DNA from: Pedobacter sp. Hv1
GTDB lineage: Bacteria > Bacteroidota > Bacteroidia > Sphingobacteriales > Sphingobacteriaceae
Length of the DNA: 64,000 bases
NCBI RefSeq assembly: GCF_001412215.1
Contig: NZ_LLWP01000008.1
Coordinates: 62,001-126,000, forward strand
Reading direction: 5' to 3'
A program made the position numbers and the translations under genes. Under the pieces are notes generated by a model, which was not told the origin of the DNA, did not search any database, and was given only the letters and a program-made list of their open reading frames with translations. Positions 17,013-26,377 of this stretch are shown piece after piece; the first letter of the stretch is position 1, and each line of letters begins with the position of its first letter.

Positions 17013-17887
17013 TTCAATTGCCCCATGATATTGGGATAATCGGTAATGATTCCATCTACACCCAAACCCATTAAATATTGCAGGTCCTTGATAGAATTTA
17101 CCGTCCATGGTATAATCTTGATCCCTGCTGCATGACATTTATCGACCAAAGTTTTGCCCACTAGTACTGAATAAGGGCTATAGATTGTTGGGTTAAAACC
17201 CAAGTCTTTGATGTTGTTTTCAAAATCTTCTTTTTCGTCGATACCTAAAGATGTACGTATTTTCGGATATTTTTGGTGTACATACTGTAAGGTACGAATG
17301 TCAAAAGATTGGATAATCACCCTTTTTTCTAATTTCTTTTGCTTTACAATAGCCATAATAATCTCTACGTATTCTTCTGGGCTGGGTTGAAACTCGCCAT
17401 CCCCTTTACGGATCAACTTGGTCTCGATATTGTAATCTGGTTTGGCCAATTTATTTAATTTTACATAAGCTTCTACAGAATCTATCAATTCGCCCAGTAA
17501 GGGTTTATATACTTTAAATTTTTGCTGTCCTAAAAAACGGGGATGAATTTTACTGCCTACATCAAATTTTTTAACCTCGGCATAATCCATTTGATAGATG
17601 TTATATTTCTTCTCCTCTTTTAGGGTAATTGGTTTACCATCTGGAGTTAAGCTAAACTCGTGGTTAAAATAAGGCTCTTGCGACACTACAGCTTGTTTAT
17701 CTTTTGAAATGACAATATCCATCTCTAAGGTAGTTACCCCTAATTGTAGCCCTTTAATCATGGCTGGAATGGTATTTTCTGGCATAATACCTCTTGCCCC
17801 ACGGTGACCCTGCACATCAAATTTTTTCTGGGCAAAAGCATGAATTGAAATCGTTAAAACGGCTATTAAAAGTAAGTTTTTCTTCAT
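17009..17887 (-). CDS. Exported glycerophosphodiester phosphodiesterase
   Basis: A 292-residue periplasmic enzyme that would split glycerophosphodiesters (deacylated phospholipids) into glycerol-3-phosphate and an alcohol. The signal peptide ends at HAFAQ (about residue 19). The TIM-barrel GDPD signatures are visible: GHRGARGIMPENTIPAM with the catalytic His and Arg, TTLEMDIVISKDKQAVVSQEP with the metal-binding Glu and Asp, a second half with ETKLI, IIQSFD and the closing IIPWTVNS and GVDGIITDYP. It is complete. No transporter is adjacent, so a scavenging role is inferred from the family. Confidence 0.9.
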   Translation of the reverse strand: MKKNLLLIAVLTISIHAFAQKKFDVQGHRGARGIMPENTIPAMIKGLQLGVTTLEMDIVISKDKQAVVSQEPYFNHEFSLTPDGKPITLKEEKKYNIYQMDYAEVKKFDVGSKIHPRFLGQQKFKVYKPLLGELIDSVEAYVKLNKLAKPDYNIETKLIRKGDGEFQPSPEEYVEIIMAIVKQKKLEKRVIIQSFDIRTLQYVHQKYPKIRTSLGIDEKEDFENNIKDLGFNPTIYSPYSVLVGKTLVDKCHAAGIKIIPWTVNSIKDLQYLMGLGVDGIITDYPNIMGQLN

Positions 17888-17954
17888 TATAAAATCTTCT
17901 TCAATAATAACGCCAAGATGTTTGGCTTATTGGCTTATTTAGGTTAATACGCAT

Positions 17955-17990
17955 AAAAAAAGGACTTCTGCTTAGCGGAAATCCTTTTTT
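17955..17990 (-). terminator. Rho-independent terminator after the NTF2-like gene
   Basis: Arms AAAAAAAGGACTTCTGC and GCGGAAATCCTTTTTT pair around TTA with two mismatches. On the minus strand the stem is rich in T at its end. It lies 18 bases past the stop at 18008. Confidence 0.75.
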
Positions 17991-18007
17991 ATATAGGGGT
18001 TGTTCAA

Positions 18008-18862
18008 TTAGCGTACGGCCAAAGTAAACAGCTGGGTAGTGATGTTCCAGCTAAAATCTGCCTGACGTTCCCAGATAAATACATAATGGAAACTTTCTCT
18101 CAAATCTGTTTTGTAATCAATAGTAGCAATTCCATAAGTATAAGCAATATCTCCACCTAAAGCCTTATCCGCTGAAGTAGTTTTTAAGGTAATCTTATCA
18201 ATCATTCTATTGTTAAATGCTTGAATCTTATCTTTTCCTACAATTAGGTCGGTTCCAGGGAACATCAACTGGGCATCTGGATTTAAGAACCCTGCAAAAG
18301 CACTTGCGCCATGAGTTTTCAACATGGTATTCAATGTTTTTTCTGTGGTGTAGATGATATCTCTACTTGCTTTTATTTCTTTATCTGTAGCAAATTTTGG
18401 CGAGTAATGATCTTTTGGTTCTTTAAAGTTTGGAGCAACGTTAACCAAAGGTCTGTTGGTTTCTGCACCAAGATCTAAAATATACTCCCATTTTCCTTCT
18501 TTGGCTCTCCAAATTGACAAATAGTGTCCATAAGATTTTGGCTCACCATCTACTACATAACTTCCAGAGGTAAAACCTAAATCTCCGCTTCTTGCTACTC
18601 TTGCATAGTTCACTGTCCAGTTCAGGTTTTTCATGTCTGGTGCAGTGGCGTAAAAAGTTTTTGCATTTACCGGATTTGGTCTAAATACGATGGCATCACT
18701 TGCCGCATATTTTACGAAAGCTTCTCTAGTTCCATTTTTTGTAGCTGCTTCTGCAAAAGCTTTCTCAGCATTTACTAAAGATTTGGTTGTTCCATCTGCT
18801 TTTTGTGCAAAAGCACTTAGGCTTAAAGATGCGGCTAAAACCGTATATATAATTTTCTTCAT
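18008..18862 (-). CDS. Exported protein with two NTF2/SnoaL-like (DUF4440-type) domains
   Basis: A 284-residue secreted protein: signal peptide (MKKIIYTVLAASLSLSAFAQ) and two tandem NTF2-like cone-fold domains. The first (about 28-135) has VNAEKAFAEAATKNGTREAFVKYAASDAIVFRPNP and ends with the WRAKEGKWEYILDLGAETN strand; the second (about 160-284) has KTHGASAFAGFLNPDAQLMFPG and ends with FIWERQADFSWNITTQL. The duplication is clear at fold level. Such proteins often have no known enzyme activity, so no function is assigned. It is flanked by its own terminator. Confidence 0.75.
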   Translation of the reverse strand: MKKIIYTVLAASLSLSAFAQKADGTTKSLVNAEKAFAEAATKNGTREAFVKYAASDAIVFRPNPVNAKTFYATAPDMKNLNWTVNYARVARSGDLGFTSGSYVVDGEPKSYGHYLSIWRAKEGKWEYILDLGAETNRPLVNVAPNFKEPKDHYSPKFATDKEIKASRDIIYTTEKTLNTMLKTHGASAFAGFLNPDAQLMFPGTDLIVGKDKIQAFNNRMIDKITLKTTSADKALGGDIAYTYGIATIDYKTDLRESFHYVFIWERQADFSWNITTQLFTLAVR

Positions 18863-18935
18863 TGTTAATAGTAATATGGTACGAATATAAGATTAGAATA
18901 ATAAGCTGAAATAAAAAGTAATTAACAATTACACA

Positions 18936-19925
18936 CTAGCTGGCTGGTTTTTCGCGATAGATTGTTTCCAATACCGTTTGTCCAACTGCATTTAAAGTAT
19001 TTTTATCAATATTGTTTAAGTTATCTAATTGGGTATGCCAGTTCCTATAAAAATTTCCATCTTCTGAATAATCAATAATATCAATAGTTGGAATACCTGC
19101 TTGGTTCATCCAAAAATGGTCATCAATTAAGTTTGGAGAAGGTTTATGAATGAAATAAGCTGAAAACCCGATTTCATTACCAATATCCCAAACTTTTTTC
19201 AACACATTAGGTGCGTATTTTCTAGAAACCTCATCTTGTAAGAACTGGGCATTTCCGCCACCCACCATATCGAGGTTAATGGCATATAATGCTTTGTATC
19301 CTTTTACATGTGGATTTTTTGCCCAATGTTGTGACCCTAGGCACCAAGTGCTTTCATTTGGTGTTTGGTCACTGCCCTTTCCATAATCTTCAATGTCCCA
19401 CAAAATAAAATCAACACCTACATTTGGTTGTTTCTGTTGTATTTGACGAGCCATTTCTAAAATTACCGCTACCCCACTTGCACCATCATTTGCGGCATCA
19501 AAAGCTTTGTTCTTCATCTCTTCATCTTTGTCTGCATCAGAAAATGGGCGAGCATCCCAATGGGCGGTAATTAAAATCCTATCTTTTTGAGCAGGGTTAA
19601 ATGAAGCAATGATATTTTTTAAGGTGTGGCTTTTGCCATCGTAGGTTTTAACAGGTGCTTCTTGTACCATTACTTCGCCACCAAAAGATTTCAGTTTTTT
19701 AACCAGATATGCTACGCATTTGGCATGTGCTTCGGTTGATGGAATACGTGGACCAAAATCTACTTGCGCTTTGGTATAAGCAAAAGCACTATCTGCATTA
19801 AACGCTGGCGAAATCAATTTAACCTCGCTTACTACAGTTTCCTTTTCTTCGGCCGGTTTGTCATTTCTACATGCTTGTAAACTCGCCAATGCAATTAAAG
19901 GAAGTATTAAAAGTTTTTTATTCAT
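18936..19925 (-). CDS. M28-family metallohydrolase, probable glutaminyl-peptide cyclotransferase lipoprotein
   Basis: A 329-residue lipoprotein (lipobox LQAC, residue 19) with a zinc-dependent M28 fold. Zinc ligands are visible in ITAHWDARPF and NDGASGVAVILEMARQI, with the acidic residues in ILWDIEDYGKGSD. The order FGPRIPST, HWDARP, DGASG, WDIEDYG and HKPSPNLIDDHFWMNQAGIP matches secreted glutaminyl cyclases more closely than aminopeptidases. These convert N-terminal glutamine to pyroglutamate on exported proteins, a role reported in Bacteroidota. The enzyme-versus-peptidase choice is inferred, not proven. Confidence 0.8.
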   Translation of the reverse strand: MNKKLLILPLIALASLQACRNDKPAEEKETVVSEVKLISPAFNADSAFAYTKAQVDFGPRIPSTEAHAKCVAYLVKKLKSFGGEVMVQEAPVKTYDGKSHTLKNIIASFNPAQKDRILITAHWDARPFSDADKDEEMKNKAFDAANDGASGVAVILEMARQIQQKQPNVGVDFILWDIEDYGKGSDQTPNESTWCLGSQHWAKNPHVKGYKALYAINLDMVGGGNAQFLQDEVSRKYAPNVLKKVWDIGNEIGFSAYFIHKPSPNLIDDHFWMNQAGIPTIDIIDYSEDGNFYRNWHTQLDNLNNIDKNTLNAVGQTVLETIYREKPAS

Positions 19926-19943
19926 CTCTGTATGCTTTTATTT

Positions 19944-20015
19944 AGAGGGAATGGGTAATAGGAAATAGGGAATAGGGAATAGTAAATGGTGAATAGGAAA
20001 TAGAGAATGGGGATG
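19944..20015. repeat. Degenerate GGGAATAG/GGAAATAG repeat tract
   Basis: About 72 bases of imperfect 7-10-base units such as AGGGAATAG, AGGAAATAG and GTAAATGG, in the gap upstream of the M28 gene. A second tract of the same units lies at 24236-24279. There is no coding potential. Confidence 0.7.
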
Positions 20016-20044
20016 TAAATAGATGCTGCCCCCATTCTTTCTTT

Positions 20045-21505
20045 TTAATTTTTGCTCCAAGTTGTACCGTCTTTACTATCCTTTAACTGGATGCCTATAT
20101 TTTGAAGACCAACACGAATCAAATCAGATGTGGCGTAATCTTTATTCTCTTTAGCATCTTTTCGCAGAGCGATTACCATATCCAATACCTCATTGAGTTC
20201 AGTATTGCTCGAGTCTTCATCTTTTAGTCCAAAAACTTCAAATATAAAATCGTGCATTAAGGTTTTCAGTTTAGCCAGCTCACTAGCAGAGATTTTTAAA
20301 GCCCCATCATAAACCGTATTGATGATACGAGCCGCTTCAAACAGTTCTGCAATAACTACAGGGCTATTGAAATCGTCGTTCATTGCATTTTCGCAATTTA
20401 GTTTAATTGGATCAATTTCTACATCGCCTTGCTCGCTTGCTGTTAGCTTTGGCAATAAACTTACTGCATTCATCAATCGTCTAAAGCCCTTTTCTGATGC
20501 ATCTAGCGCATCATTTGAAAAATCTAACGTACTGCGGTAATGTGCCTGCAACATAAAGAATTTAACAGTCATTGGGCTATAACCTTTTCTCAACAAAGGA
20601 TGGTTACCAGTAAACAATTCGCCTGGTAAAAAGCCATTACCTGCCGATTTAGACATCCTTGTACCATTTACCGTTAACATATTGGTATGCATCCAATATT
20701 TAGCAGGTTGATGATGGCTACATGCTTCCGATTGTGCAATTTCATTGGTATGGTGCGTTGCCGCCAAGTCCATTCCACCTCCGTGGATGTCAAATTCTTG
20801 TCCAAGGTATTTAGCACTCATGGCAGAACATTCAATATGCCAACCTGGGAAACCCATACCCCATGGGGATGCCCATTGCATTAAAGTTTCTGGCTTTGCT
20901 TTGATCCAAAGTGCAAAATCTAACCTACCATGTTTATCATCTTGTCCGCCCAGTTCTCTGGTATTGGCCAACATGTCTTCTAAATTACGGTTGGTTAAAA
21001 TGGTATAATTATATTGTTGACTGTATTTTTCTACATCGAAATAAATGGTGCCATTTACTTCATAAGCATAACCATTGTTGATAATGGTCTTGATCATCTC
21101 AATCTGCTCAATGATATGCCCTGTTGCTGTAGGTTCAATGCTAGGTGGCAAAGTATTAAACATGCGCAATACCTCATGGAAACCCAATGTATATTTTTGT
21201 ACAATTTCCATTGGTTCCAATTGCTCTAACTTTGCTCTTTTTGCAAATTTATCATCACCCTCATCTCTATCTCCTTCTAAGTGGCCAGCATCGGTAATAT
21301 TTCTTACATAGCGCACCTTGTAGCCACTGTATTTTAAATACCTGAAAATCAGATCAAATGAAATAAAAGTACGACAATTACCCAAATGTACATCACTGTA
21401 AACAGTTGGTCCACACACATACATACCCACATGCGGGGCATTTAAAGGTTGGAATAATTCCTTTTTCCGAGAAATGGTATTATATAATTGAAGGTCTTGT
21501 TTCAT
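20045..21505 (-). CDS. cysS: Cysteinyl-tRNA synthetase
   Basis: A 486-residue class I aminoacyl-tRNA synthetase that charges tRNA-Cys. The start has MYVCGPTVYSDVHLGNCRT with a zinc-binding Cys and the HIGH-equivalent HLGN. Further zinc ligands are in GWHIECSAM and GMDLAATHHTNEIAQSEA, and the KMSKS loop is RMSKSAGN. The C-terminal anticodon domain (about 365-486) is complete. A housekeeping gene in its standard form; no T-box or other leader was seen upstream. Confidence 0.96.
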   Translation of the reverse strand: MKQDLQLYNTISRKKELFQPLNAPHVGMYVCGPTVYSDVHLGNCRTFISFDLIFRYLKYSGYKVRYVRNITDAGHLEGDRDEGDDKFAKRAKLEQLEPMEIVQKYTLGFHEVLRMFNTLPPSIEPTATGHIIEQIEMIKTIINNGYAYEVNGTIYFDVEKYSQQYNYTILTNRNLEDMLANTRELGGQDDKHGRLDFALWIKAKPETLMQWASPWGMGFPGWHIECSAMSAKYLGQEFDIHGGGMDLAATHHTNEIAQSEACSHHQPAKYWMHTNMLTVNGTRMSKSAGNGFLPGELFTGNHPLLRKGYSPMTVKFFMLQAHYRSTLDFSNDALDASEKGFRRLMNAVSLLPKLTASEQGDVEIDPIKLNCENAMNDDFNSPVVIAELFEAARIINTVYDGALKISASELAKLKTLMHDFIFEVFGLKDEDSSNTELNEVLDMVIALRKDAKENKDYATSDLIRVGLQNIGIQLKDSKDGTTWSKN

Positions 21506-21555
21506 GCTGCAAATGTAAATAAAAGCCCCATATCTTTTAAGTAGAAAGGGTAAAC

Positions 21556-22674
21556 TTAAGGTTTCGATGACTTTAAACGCAAGTCGCTACGTACGGGAAA
21601 ATGATCTGATAATTTGGCTTCTATAATATGGTAATTGGTAATTTCAATATCTGGTGTAGTGGCAATATAATCGATCTGAAAATTAGGGAATTTGCCATTG
21701 TAGGTACGCCCTAAGCCTCTACCCTGTTTCACGAAAGCATTGTTTAACGAATCGGTCATTTTTGTAACGGCATAAGATGCAGGTGTGTCGTTAAAATCGC
21801 CAGCTATGAGGTAAGGTGTTTTACAAGTTTTCATGTGCGCTTTCATTAGATCTACTTGTGCACTTCTCTTCTTAAAAGCCTCTCTCAACATCTTTGCAAT
21901 TCTTTTTGATGAACCTACCTTTGGTGCATCCATTTCTTTAACCTTATCGATATAGGTATAATCCTCTTTTTCGAAAGAAATAGATTGTAAATGCACATTG
22001 TAAATTCTCAGCGGATTACCTTTAATATTCAGGTCAACATAAATACTTTCGTTTCCTGAACCAGGTTCAAAAACAATATTTCCGCGATCTTCAATAGGGT
22101 GCTTAGAAAAAATAGCCAAACCTATAGCCTCTGTTCTACTTCTCATGGTTGGTTGGAAGTAGTAATAGCTGGTATTGAGCAGTTTCATCAAACTGTCAAC
22201 CGTATCATAAGGTCCTTTAAAGCGTGTATAAAATTCTTGGAAACAAATGACATCTGGATTTTGCTCTTTAACCACATTCAGCATTTTTTCTTTCACCTCG
22301 ATGGTATTCTTGTCTCCATAAGGTTTAAAATTATGCACGTTATAAGTCATCATTCTTACTAATTCTGCCTCTTCTTTTTGATGGTCTCCAATATTTCCGA
22401 AAAGACCGAATGTTGCAATCAAGGTACTCCAACCAGAAAAAATTACTACAAGCGTAGCCAAAGAGAAGATCCATCTGCTCCTGATTACCCACCAGAACAA
22501 TACTATAAAATTGGCCAACAAGAAAAAAGGATAAGCCAGTCCGAAAAAAGCAAGGACAATATGTTGGCGGGGATCATTTTTACCCGCTAAGACACCACAA
22601 ATTAACCCAACAGCCATTGCAATGGCTACGAGTATCATTAGTTTGTCCAATAATGTCAGCTTTTTCTTCTTCAT
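21556..22674 (-). CDS. Membrane-anchored endonuclease/exonuclease/phosphatase-family protein
   Basis: A 372-residue protein with three transmembrane helices in the first 105 residues and an EEP (DNase I-like) phosphohydrolase domain facing outward (about 108-368). Landmarks are MTYNVHNFKPYG, VICFQEFYTR with the metal-binding Glu, YNVHLQSISF, LIAGDFNDTPAS with the catalytic Asp/Asn pair, and LSDHFPVRSDLRL with the final His. Its substrate could be DNA, a phospholipid or a phosphoinositide-like molecule. The ATG overlaps the stop of the upstream rhomboid gene as TAATG, so translation is coupled and a three-gene unit is certain. Confidence 0.85.
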   Translation of the reverse strand: MKKKKLTLLDKLMILVAIAMAVGLICGVLAGKNDPRQHIVLAFFGLAYPFFLLANFIVLFWWVIRSRWIFSLATLVVIFSGWSTLIATFGLFGNIGDHQKEEAELVRMMTYNVHNFKPYGDKNTIEVKEKMLNVVKEQNPDVICFQEFYTRFKGPYDTVDSLMKLLNTSYYYFQPTMRSRTEAIGLAIFSKHPIEDRGNIVFEPGSGNESIYVDLNIKGNPLRIYNVHLQSISFEKEDYTYIDKVKEMDAPKVGSSKRIAKMLREAFKKRSAQVDLMKAHMKTCKTPYLIAGDFNDTPASYAVTKMTDSLNNAFVKQGRGLGRTYNGKFPNFQIDYIATTPDIEITNYHIIEAKLSDHFPVRSDLRLKSSKP

Positions 22675-23522
22675 TAATTTTTGCTTGCCTTAAACAAAGT
22701 TTCTTTTTCTGCTCTGCTCAATTGATCATACCCACTTTTAGAAATTTTATCTAATATGAGATCTATCTCTTTCTGGTTTACTGTATTGGTATTCTTTTCG
22801 GTTTTGTTGTTTTTAACCACCTTCAATTTAGGTTTTTTCTTGAAAACACTACTTAGATCTGTACCGTTTTGTAGCAGTTTAACATATACAAAACCAAATA
22901 GTGCACCACCTAAATGCGCAATGCTTCCGCCTGCATTGTAAGATTGCATGGCTATAATATCTAAAATTACGTAAACAAATAAAAGGTATTTGATCTTTAC
23001 ATCGCCAACAAATAACAAGCGAATGCTATAATTGGGTACTAATGTAGCAGCGGCAGCAAAAACTGCCATTACAGCTGCAGAGGAGCCAACAACCGTACTG
23101 CTATTTGCTACTGGCTGAAAAACAGGAACCAGGTTATAAATTAATGCGTAAAAAATCGCCCCCAATATGCCTCCTCCTAAATACACAAAATGGAATTGAC
23201 GAGGTTTTACAAAATCCAAGAATATTTGTCCCATCCAATAGAGCCAAAGCAAATTGAACAAAACATGGAAGAAATCGCGATGGAAAAACTGATAGGTTAA
23301 AAGGGTATAAAACCTTGTAAGCCATAAATCTGGTGACGATGGAAAAGCCAAATATTCATTGATAAAGCCATCTACCACACCAGGCATTTTAGCGAAGAAG
23401 AAAACAACACTTAATAAAGAAAAAACAATAAAAATGAGGGCATTGATCCCAATATACAACAATACGGGATTGCCCGACTTAAATAATTTAAGCTTTAAAT
23501 CTGACCATAGGCTATTATTCAT
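22674..23522 (-). CDS. Rhomboid-family intramembrane serine protease
   Basis: A 282-residue six-helix membrane protease. The catalytic serine lies in STVVGSSAAVMAVFAAAATL and the histidine in GGSIAHLGGALFGFVY; the L1-loop-type WLYWMGQIFLDF and HRDFFHVLFNLL are present. The nucleophile motif is GSSA rather than the usual GASG, a conservative change. A charged tail (about 225-282) ends in SKSGYDQLSRAEKETLFKASKN, a short helix also seen in other Bacteroidota rhomboids. It overlaps the first rhomboid gene by eight bases and the EEP gene by one, giving tight coupling. Confidence 0.88.
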   Translation of the reverse strand: MNNSLWSDLKLKLFKSGNPVLLYIGINALIFIVFSLLSVVFFFAKMPGVVDGFINEYLAFPSSPDLWLTRFYTLLTYQFFHRDFFHVLFNLLWLYWMGQIFLDFVKPRQFHFVYLGGGILGAIFYALIYNLVPVFQPVANSSTVVGSSAAVMAVFAAAATLVPNYSIRLLFVGDVKIKYLLFVYVILDIIAMQSYNAGGSIAHLGGALFGFVYVKLLQNGTDLSSVFKKKPKLKVVKNNKTEKNTNTVNQKEIDLILDKISKSGYDQLSRAEKETLFKASKN

Positions 23523-24207
23523 AATAATCGTAATAGGTATTTTTGTTCTTCCATAATTTAACTAAGATGTAACCTAATAATGCACCACCCAAATGCGCAA
23601 AGTGGGCAATCGAATCTCCCTGAAACCTAGCTACACCTAAGAACAATTCGATAACGATATATACAGGAATGATATATTTTGCCTTTACAGGAACAGGAAT
23701 AAACATAATGTACATTTCTAAATTGGGATACAGCATAGCGAAGGCCACCAATATACCAAATATGGCTCCAGAGGCACCCACCATTGGTCCAAAATAAATG
23801 CCCTGTAAGGTTCTTACATATTCCTGACTTACGCTAAGTGTAGTTAGATCGTTTATTGGCGAACCTGTAATCTGGTAAACCTCAAAAGCTTGAACCGCCC
23901 ATTGCAAGGCTAATGCACCTAAACCGGTAATGAGATAAAAGTTGATAAAACGTTTACCCCCCCAATGCGCTTCCAATATGCTCCCAAAAGAATACAAGGC
24001 AAACATATTAAAAAAGATATGCGCCATATTTGCATGCATAAACATGTAGGTAATAGGCTGCCAAACATTAAAAAGTGGAGAGTTGAAATAGAAAACAGCT
24101 AGGTATTTAGTCAATTCAATTCCCTGTTGTTCAAAAAGCCAAGTCGCAAAAAAGAAAATCACATTAATAATGAGTAAATTCTTAACTACTGGGGTAATAT
24201 TGTTCAT
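23515..24207 (-). CDS. Rhomboid-family intramembrane serine protease
   Basis: A 230-residue membrane protease, first of a three-gene unit with a second rhomboid and an EEP phosphohydrolase. It carries MFMHANMAHIFFNMFALYSFG with the conserved His/Asn of helix 2, the nucleophile motif VGASGAIFGILVAFA (GxSG) and the catalytic His in SIAHFAHLGGALLGY. It lacks the polar C-terminal tail of its neighbour. Substrates of bacterial rhomboids of this kind are mostly unknown. The pairing with a divergent paralogue is common in this phylum. Confidence 0.9.
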   Translation of the reverse strand: MNNITPVVKNLLIINVIFFFATWLFEQQGIELTKYLAVFYFNSPLFNVWQPITYMFMHANMAHIFFNMFALYSFGSILEAHWGGKRFINFYLITGLGALALQWAVQAFEVYQITGSPINDLTTLSVSQEYVRTLQGIYFGPMVGASGAIFGILVAFAMLYPNLEMYIMFIPVPVKAKYIIPVYIVIELFLGVARFQGDSIAHFAHLGGALLGYILVKLWKNKNTYYDYYE

Positions 24208-24235
24208 ATATTATTCGTTTGTTGTTCTTTGTATT

Positions 24236-24279
24236 GGGGAATAGGAAATAGAAAATGGGGAATGGTAAATAGGGAATAG
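24236..24279. repeat. Degenerate GGGAATAG/GGAAATAG repeat tract, second copy
   Basis: About 44 bases of the same units (GGGGAATAGG, AAATAG, GGGAATGG, AAATAGGGAATAG) as the tract at 19944-20015, again in a short intergenic gap. Confidence 0.7.
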
Positions 24280-24343
24280 TTAATTTGCTATTTGTCTATC
24301 TACTATTACAATATCTTATATTTCTTTATTCATCCCTTCTACA

Positions 24344-26191
24344 TTATTTATCAAATTTTTGCGCTATTTCTGTTAAAGTTATCGTTTGTATTACTGGTTT
24401 ACCACTAATGCTAAAGTTAGGGGTTTTACAGGCAAATAGTTCTTCAATTAAGGTATTCATTTCTTGTTGACCTAAAGCTGTTCCGGCTTTTATGGCACTA
24501 TTTCTGGCCATGCTTCTGGCCAAAGAGTCGCGTTTATCTAATTTCAACTCTTGTTGCGAGTTTTTAAAACCTTCTATTAAATGCTCAAACAACTGGGTTT
24601 CGTTAACATTTGTACTTCCCAAATCAACCGGAATTCCTTCAATTACCAAAGTGTTTTTACCAAACTCCCTCACTTCAAATCCTAAGCTTTTGATATCTTC
24701 CAACAAACTCTTGGCTAATTCGTAATCATTTGGACTTAAAGTTACCGTTTGCGGGAAAAGACTCTGTTGCGATGCTCCTTTCCGATCTTCTAAGTGTAAT
24801 AAAAATCTTTCGTACAAAATTCGCTCATGTGCTGCTTGTTGGTCAATCACCATCATCCCCGACTTGATCTGGGAAACAATATAACGATGGTGCAGCTGCA
24901 TAAATTGTTTCTGTACGGGTTCAAATTCGTCATCTTTTTGAGTACCACCCAAATCTATCGTAGCTTGCTCTGGCAATTGATGATTGGTAATCTCATATAA
25001 AGAACCCCAGTTTTTACTTGGCGCCAAGTGTTGGTTTTGACTTCTTGGAGCTGCACTTTCCCTTGCAGGAGATTTTGTAGAGGTAAAAGGGTTAAAATCT
25101 GGATTAAAGGCAATGCTCGGTGGCACAATATCTTCTGGTGCTTTATGACTGATCATATTGCTAAATCCAGTTTCTTGGTCGAAATCTATTGTTGGGCTGA
25201 TATTGAACCTACCTAATGATCTTTTTACCGCCGAATGGATAATGGCATAAATCGATTTTTCATCCAAGTATTTGATTTCTGTTTTTGTTGGGTGAACATT
25301 GACATCAATTTTTGCAGGATCAATATCGATAAACAACACATATAGCGGAAAGTTATCATCTGGCAACAACTCTTGATATGCTTTATTTACGGCATGATTG
25401 AGGTAAGCATCTTTAATGAAACGATCGTTGACAAAGAAAAACTGCTCGCCCCTGGTTTTTTTGGCAAACTCTGGCTTGCCAATAAATCCTTTTAAATTGA
25501 TGATTGTTGTTTCTTCTTCAACTGGAATGAGGCGTTCATTGTAATTGTTACCAAACAAATGTACAATGCGCTGTTTCATGGCTGATGCCGGTAAACGATA
25601 TACCTCAACCCCATCGTGGTGTAGGCTAAAAGCGATATGCGGTTTGGCCAAAGCTACTCTTTGAAACTCGTCGATAATGTGACGCATTTCTGCCGGATTA
25701 CTCTTTAAAAAATTACGACGGGCTGGGGTATTGTAAAAAAGGTTTTTAATACTGATACTAGTACCATCGGCAGTACCCACAGGTTCTTGTTTGATAAAAG
25801 AGGCCCCTTCAATCTGGATCAATGTACCTACTTCATCTTCATGACGCTTGGTTTTCATCTCTACCTGCGCAATTGCGGCAATGGATGCCATCGCCTCGCC
25901 CCTAAAACCCATGGTCCGAATGGCAAATAAATCTTCCGCTTTGCGAACTTTGGAAGTAGCATGGCGCTCAAAGCACATTCTTGCATCGGTGATGGTCATG
26001 CCACAACCATTATCGATCACCTGAATGAGGGCTTTACCTGCATCTTTAACAATGAGCTGTATTTTATCTGCTCCTGCATCTATGGCATTTTCTAGTAATT
26101 CTTTTACCGCTGATGCAGGTCTTTGCACCACCTCTCCTGCTGCAATTTGATTGGCAACACTATCGGGTAAAAGTTGTATAATATCAGACAT
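24344..26191 (-). CDS. mutL: DNA mismatch repair protein MutL
   Basis: A 615-residue mismatch-repair ATPase that links MutS recognition to strand removal. The GHKL ATPase motifs are complete: VKELLENAIDAGAD, IDNGCGM, TMGFRGEALA-type (here FRGEAMASIAAI) and NLFYNTPARRNFLK. The transducer domain has VNVHPTKTEIKYLDE. In the C-terminal dimerisation domain (about 420-615) the region of the endonuclease motif reads VIDQQAAHERILYE, and the late zinc-site region reads FACKTPNFSISGKP instead of the canonical CPHGRP-type motif. Whether it nicks DNA is therefore unclear. Otherwise it is full length. Confidence 0.95.
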   Translation of the reverse strand: MSDIIQLLPDSVANQIAAGEVVQRPASAVKELLENAIDAGADKIQLIVKDAGKALIQVIDNGCGMTITDARMCFERHATSKVRKAEDLFAIRTMGFRGEAMASIAAIAQVEMKTKRHEDEVGTLIQIEGASFIKQEPVGTADGTSISIKNLFYNTPARRNFLKSNPAEMRHIIDEFQRVALAKPHIAFSLHHDGVEVYRLPASAMKQRIVHLFGNNYNERLIPVEEETTIINLKGFIGKPEFAKKTRGEQFFFVNDRFIKDAYLNHAVNKAYQELLPDDNFPLYVLFIDIDPAKIDVNVHPTKTEIKYLDEKSIYAIIHSAVKRSLGRFNISPTIDFDQETGFSNMISHKAPEDIVPPSIAFNPDFNPFTSTKSPARESAAPRSQNQHLAPSKNWGSLYEITNHQLPEQATIDLGGTQKDDEFEPVQKQFMQLHHRYIVSQIKSGMMVIDQQAAHERILYERFLLHLEDRKGASQQSLFPQTVTLSPNDYELAKSLLEDIKSLGFEVREFGKNTLVIEGIPVDLGSTNVNETQLFEHLIEGFKNSQQELKLDKRDSLARSMARNSAIKAGTALGQQEMNTLIEELFACKTPNFSISGKPVIQTITLTEIAQKFDK

Positions 26192-26377
26192 TTATATTCT
26201 TTGTAAGGTTGCTAATTTAGCGAAAATAAGCCTTATCCCTATGGCAGATTTCACATTGTTGATACTAAATGACTTAGCATTGAACTTTTATTAACTTAGA
26301 AGAAAAAATAAACAACCGATTGTTGATTTGTTTACCTGTTAATTGAAAACTGTGAACTGATTTTATATCTTTAAAGG

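Noticed and set aside
19926..20044. Possible T-box or other riboswitch near cysS
   Set aside because: The microrepeat tract is downstream of cysS, not upstream; the short gap upstream of the cysS start holds no structured leader.
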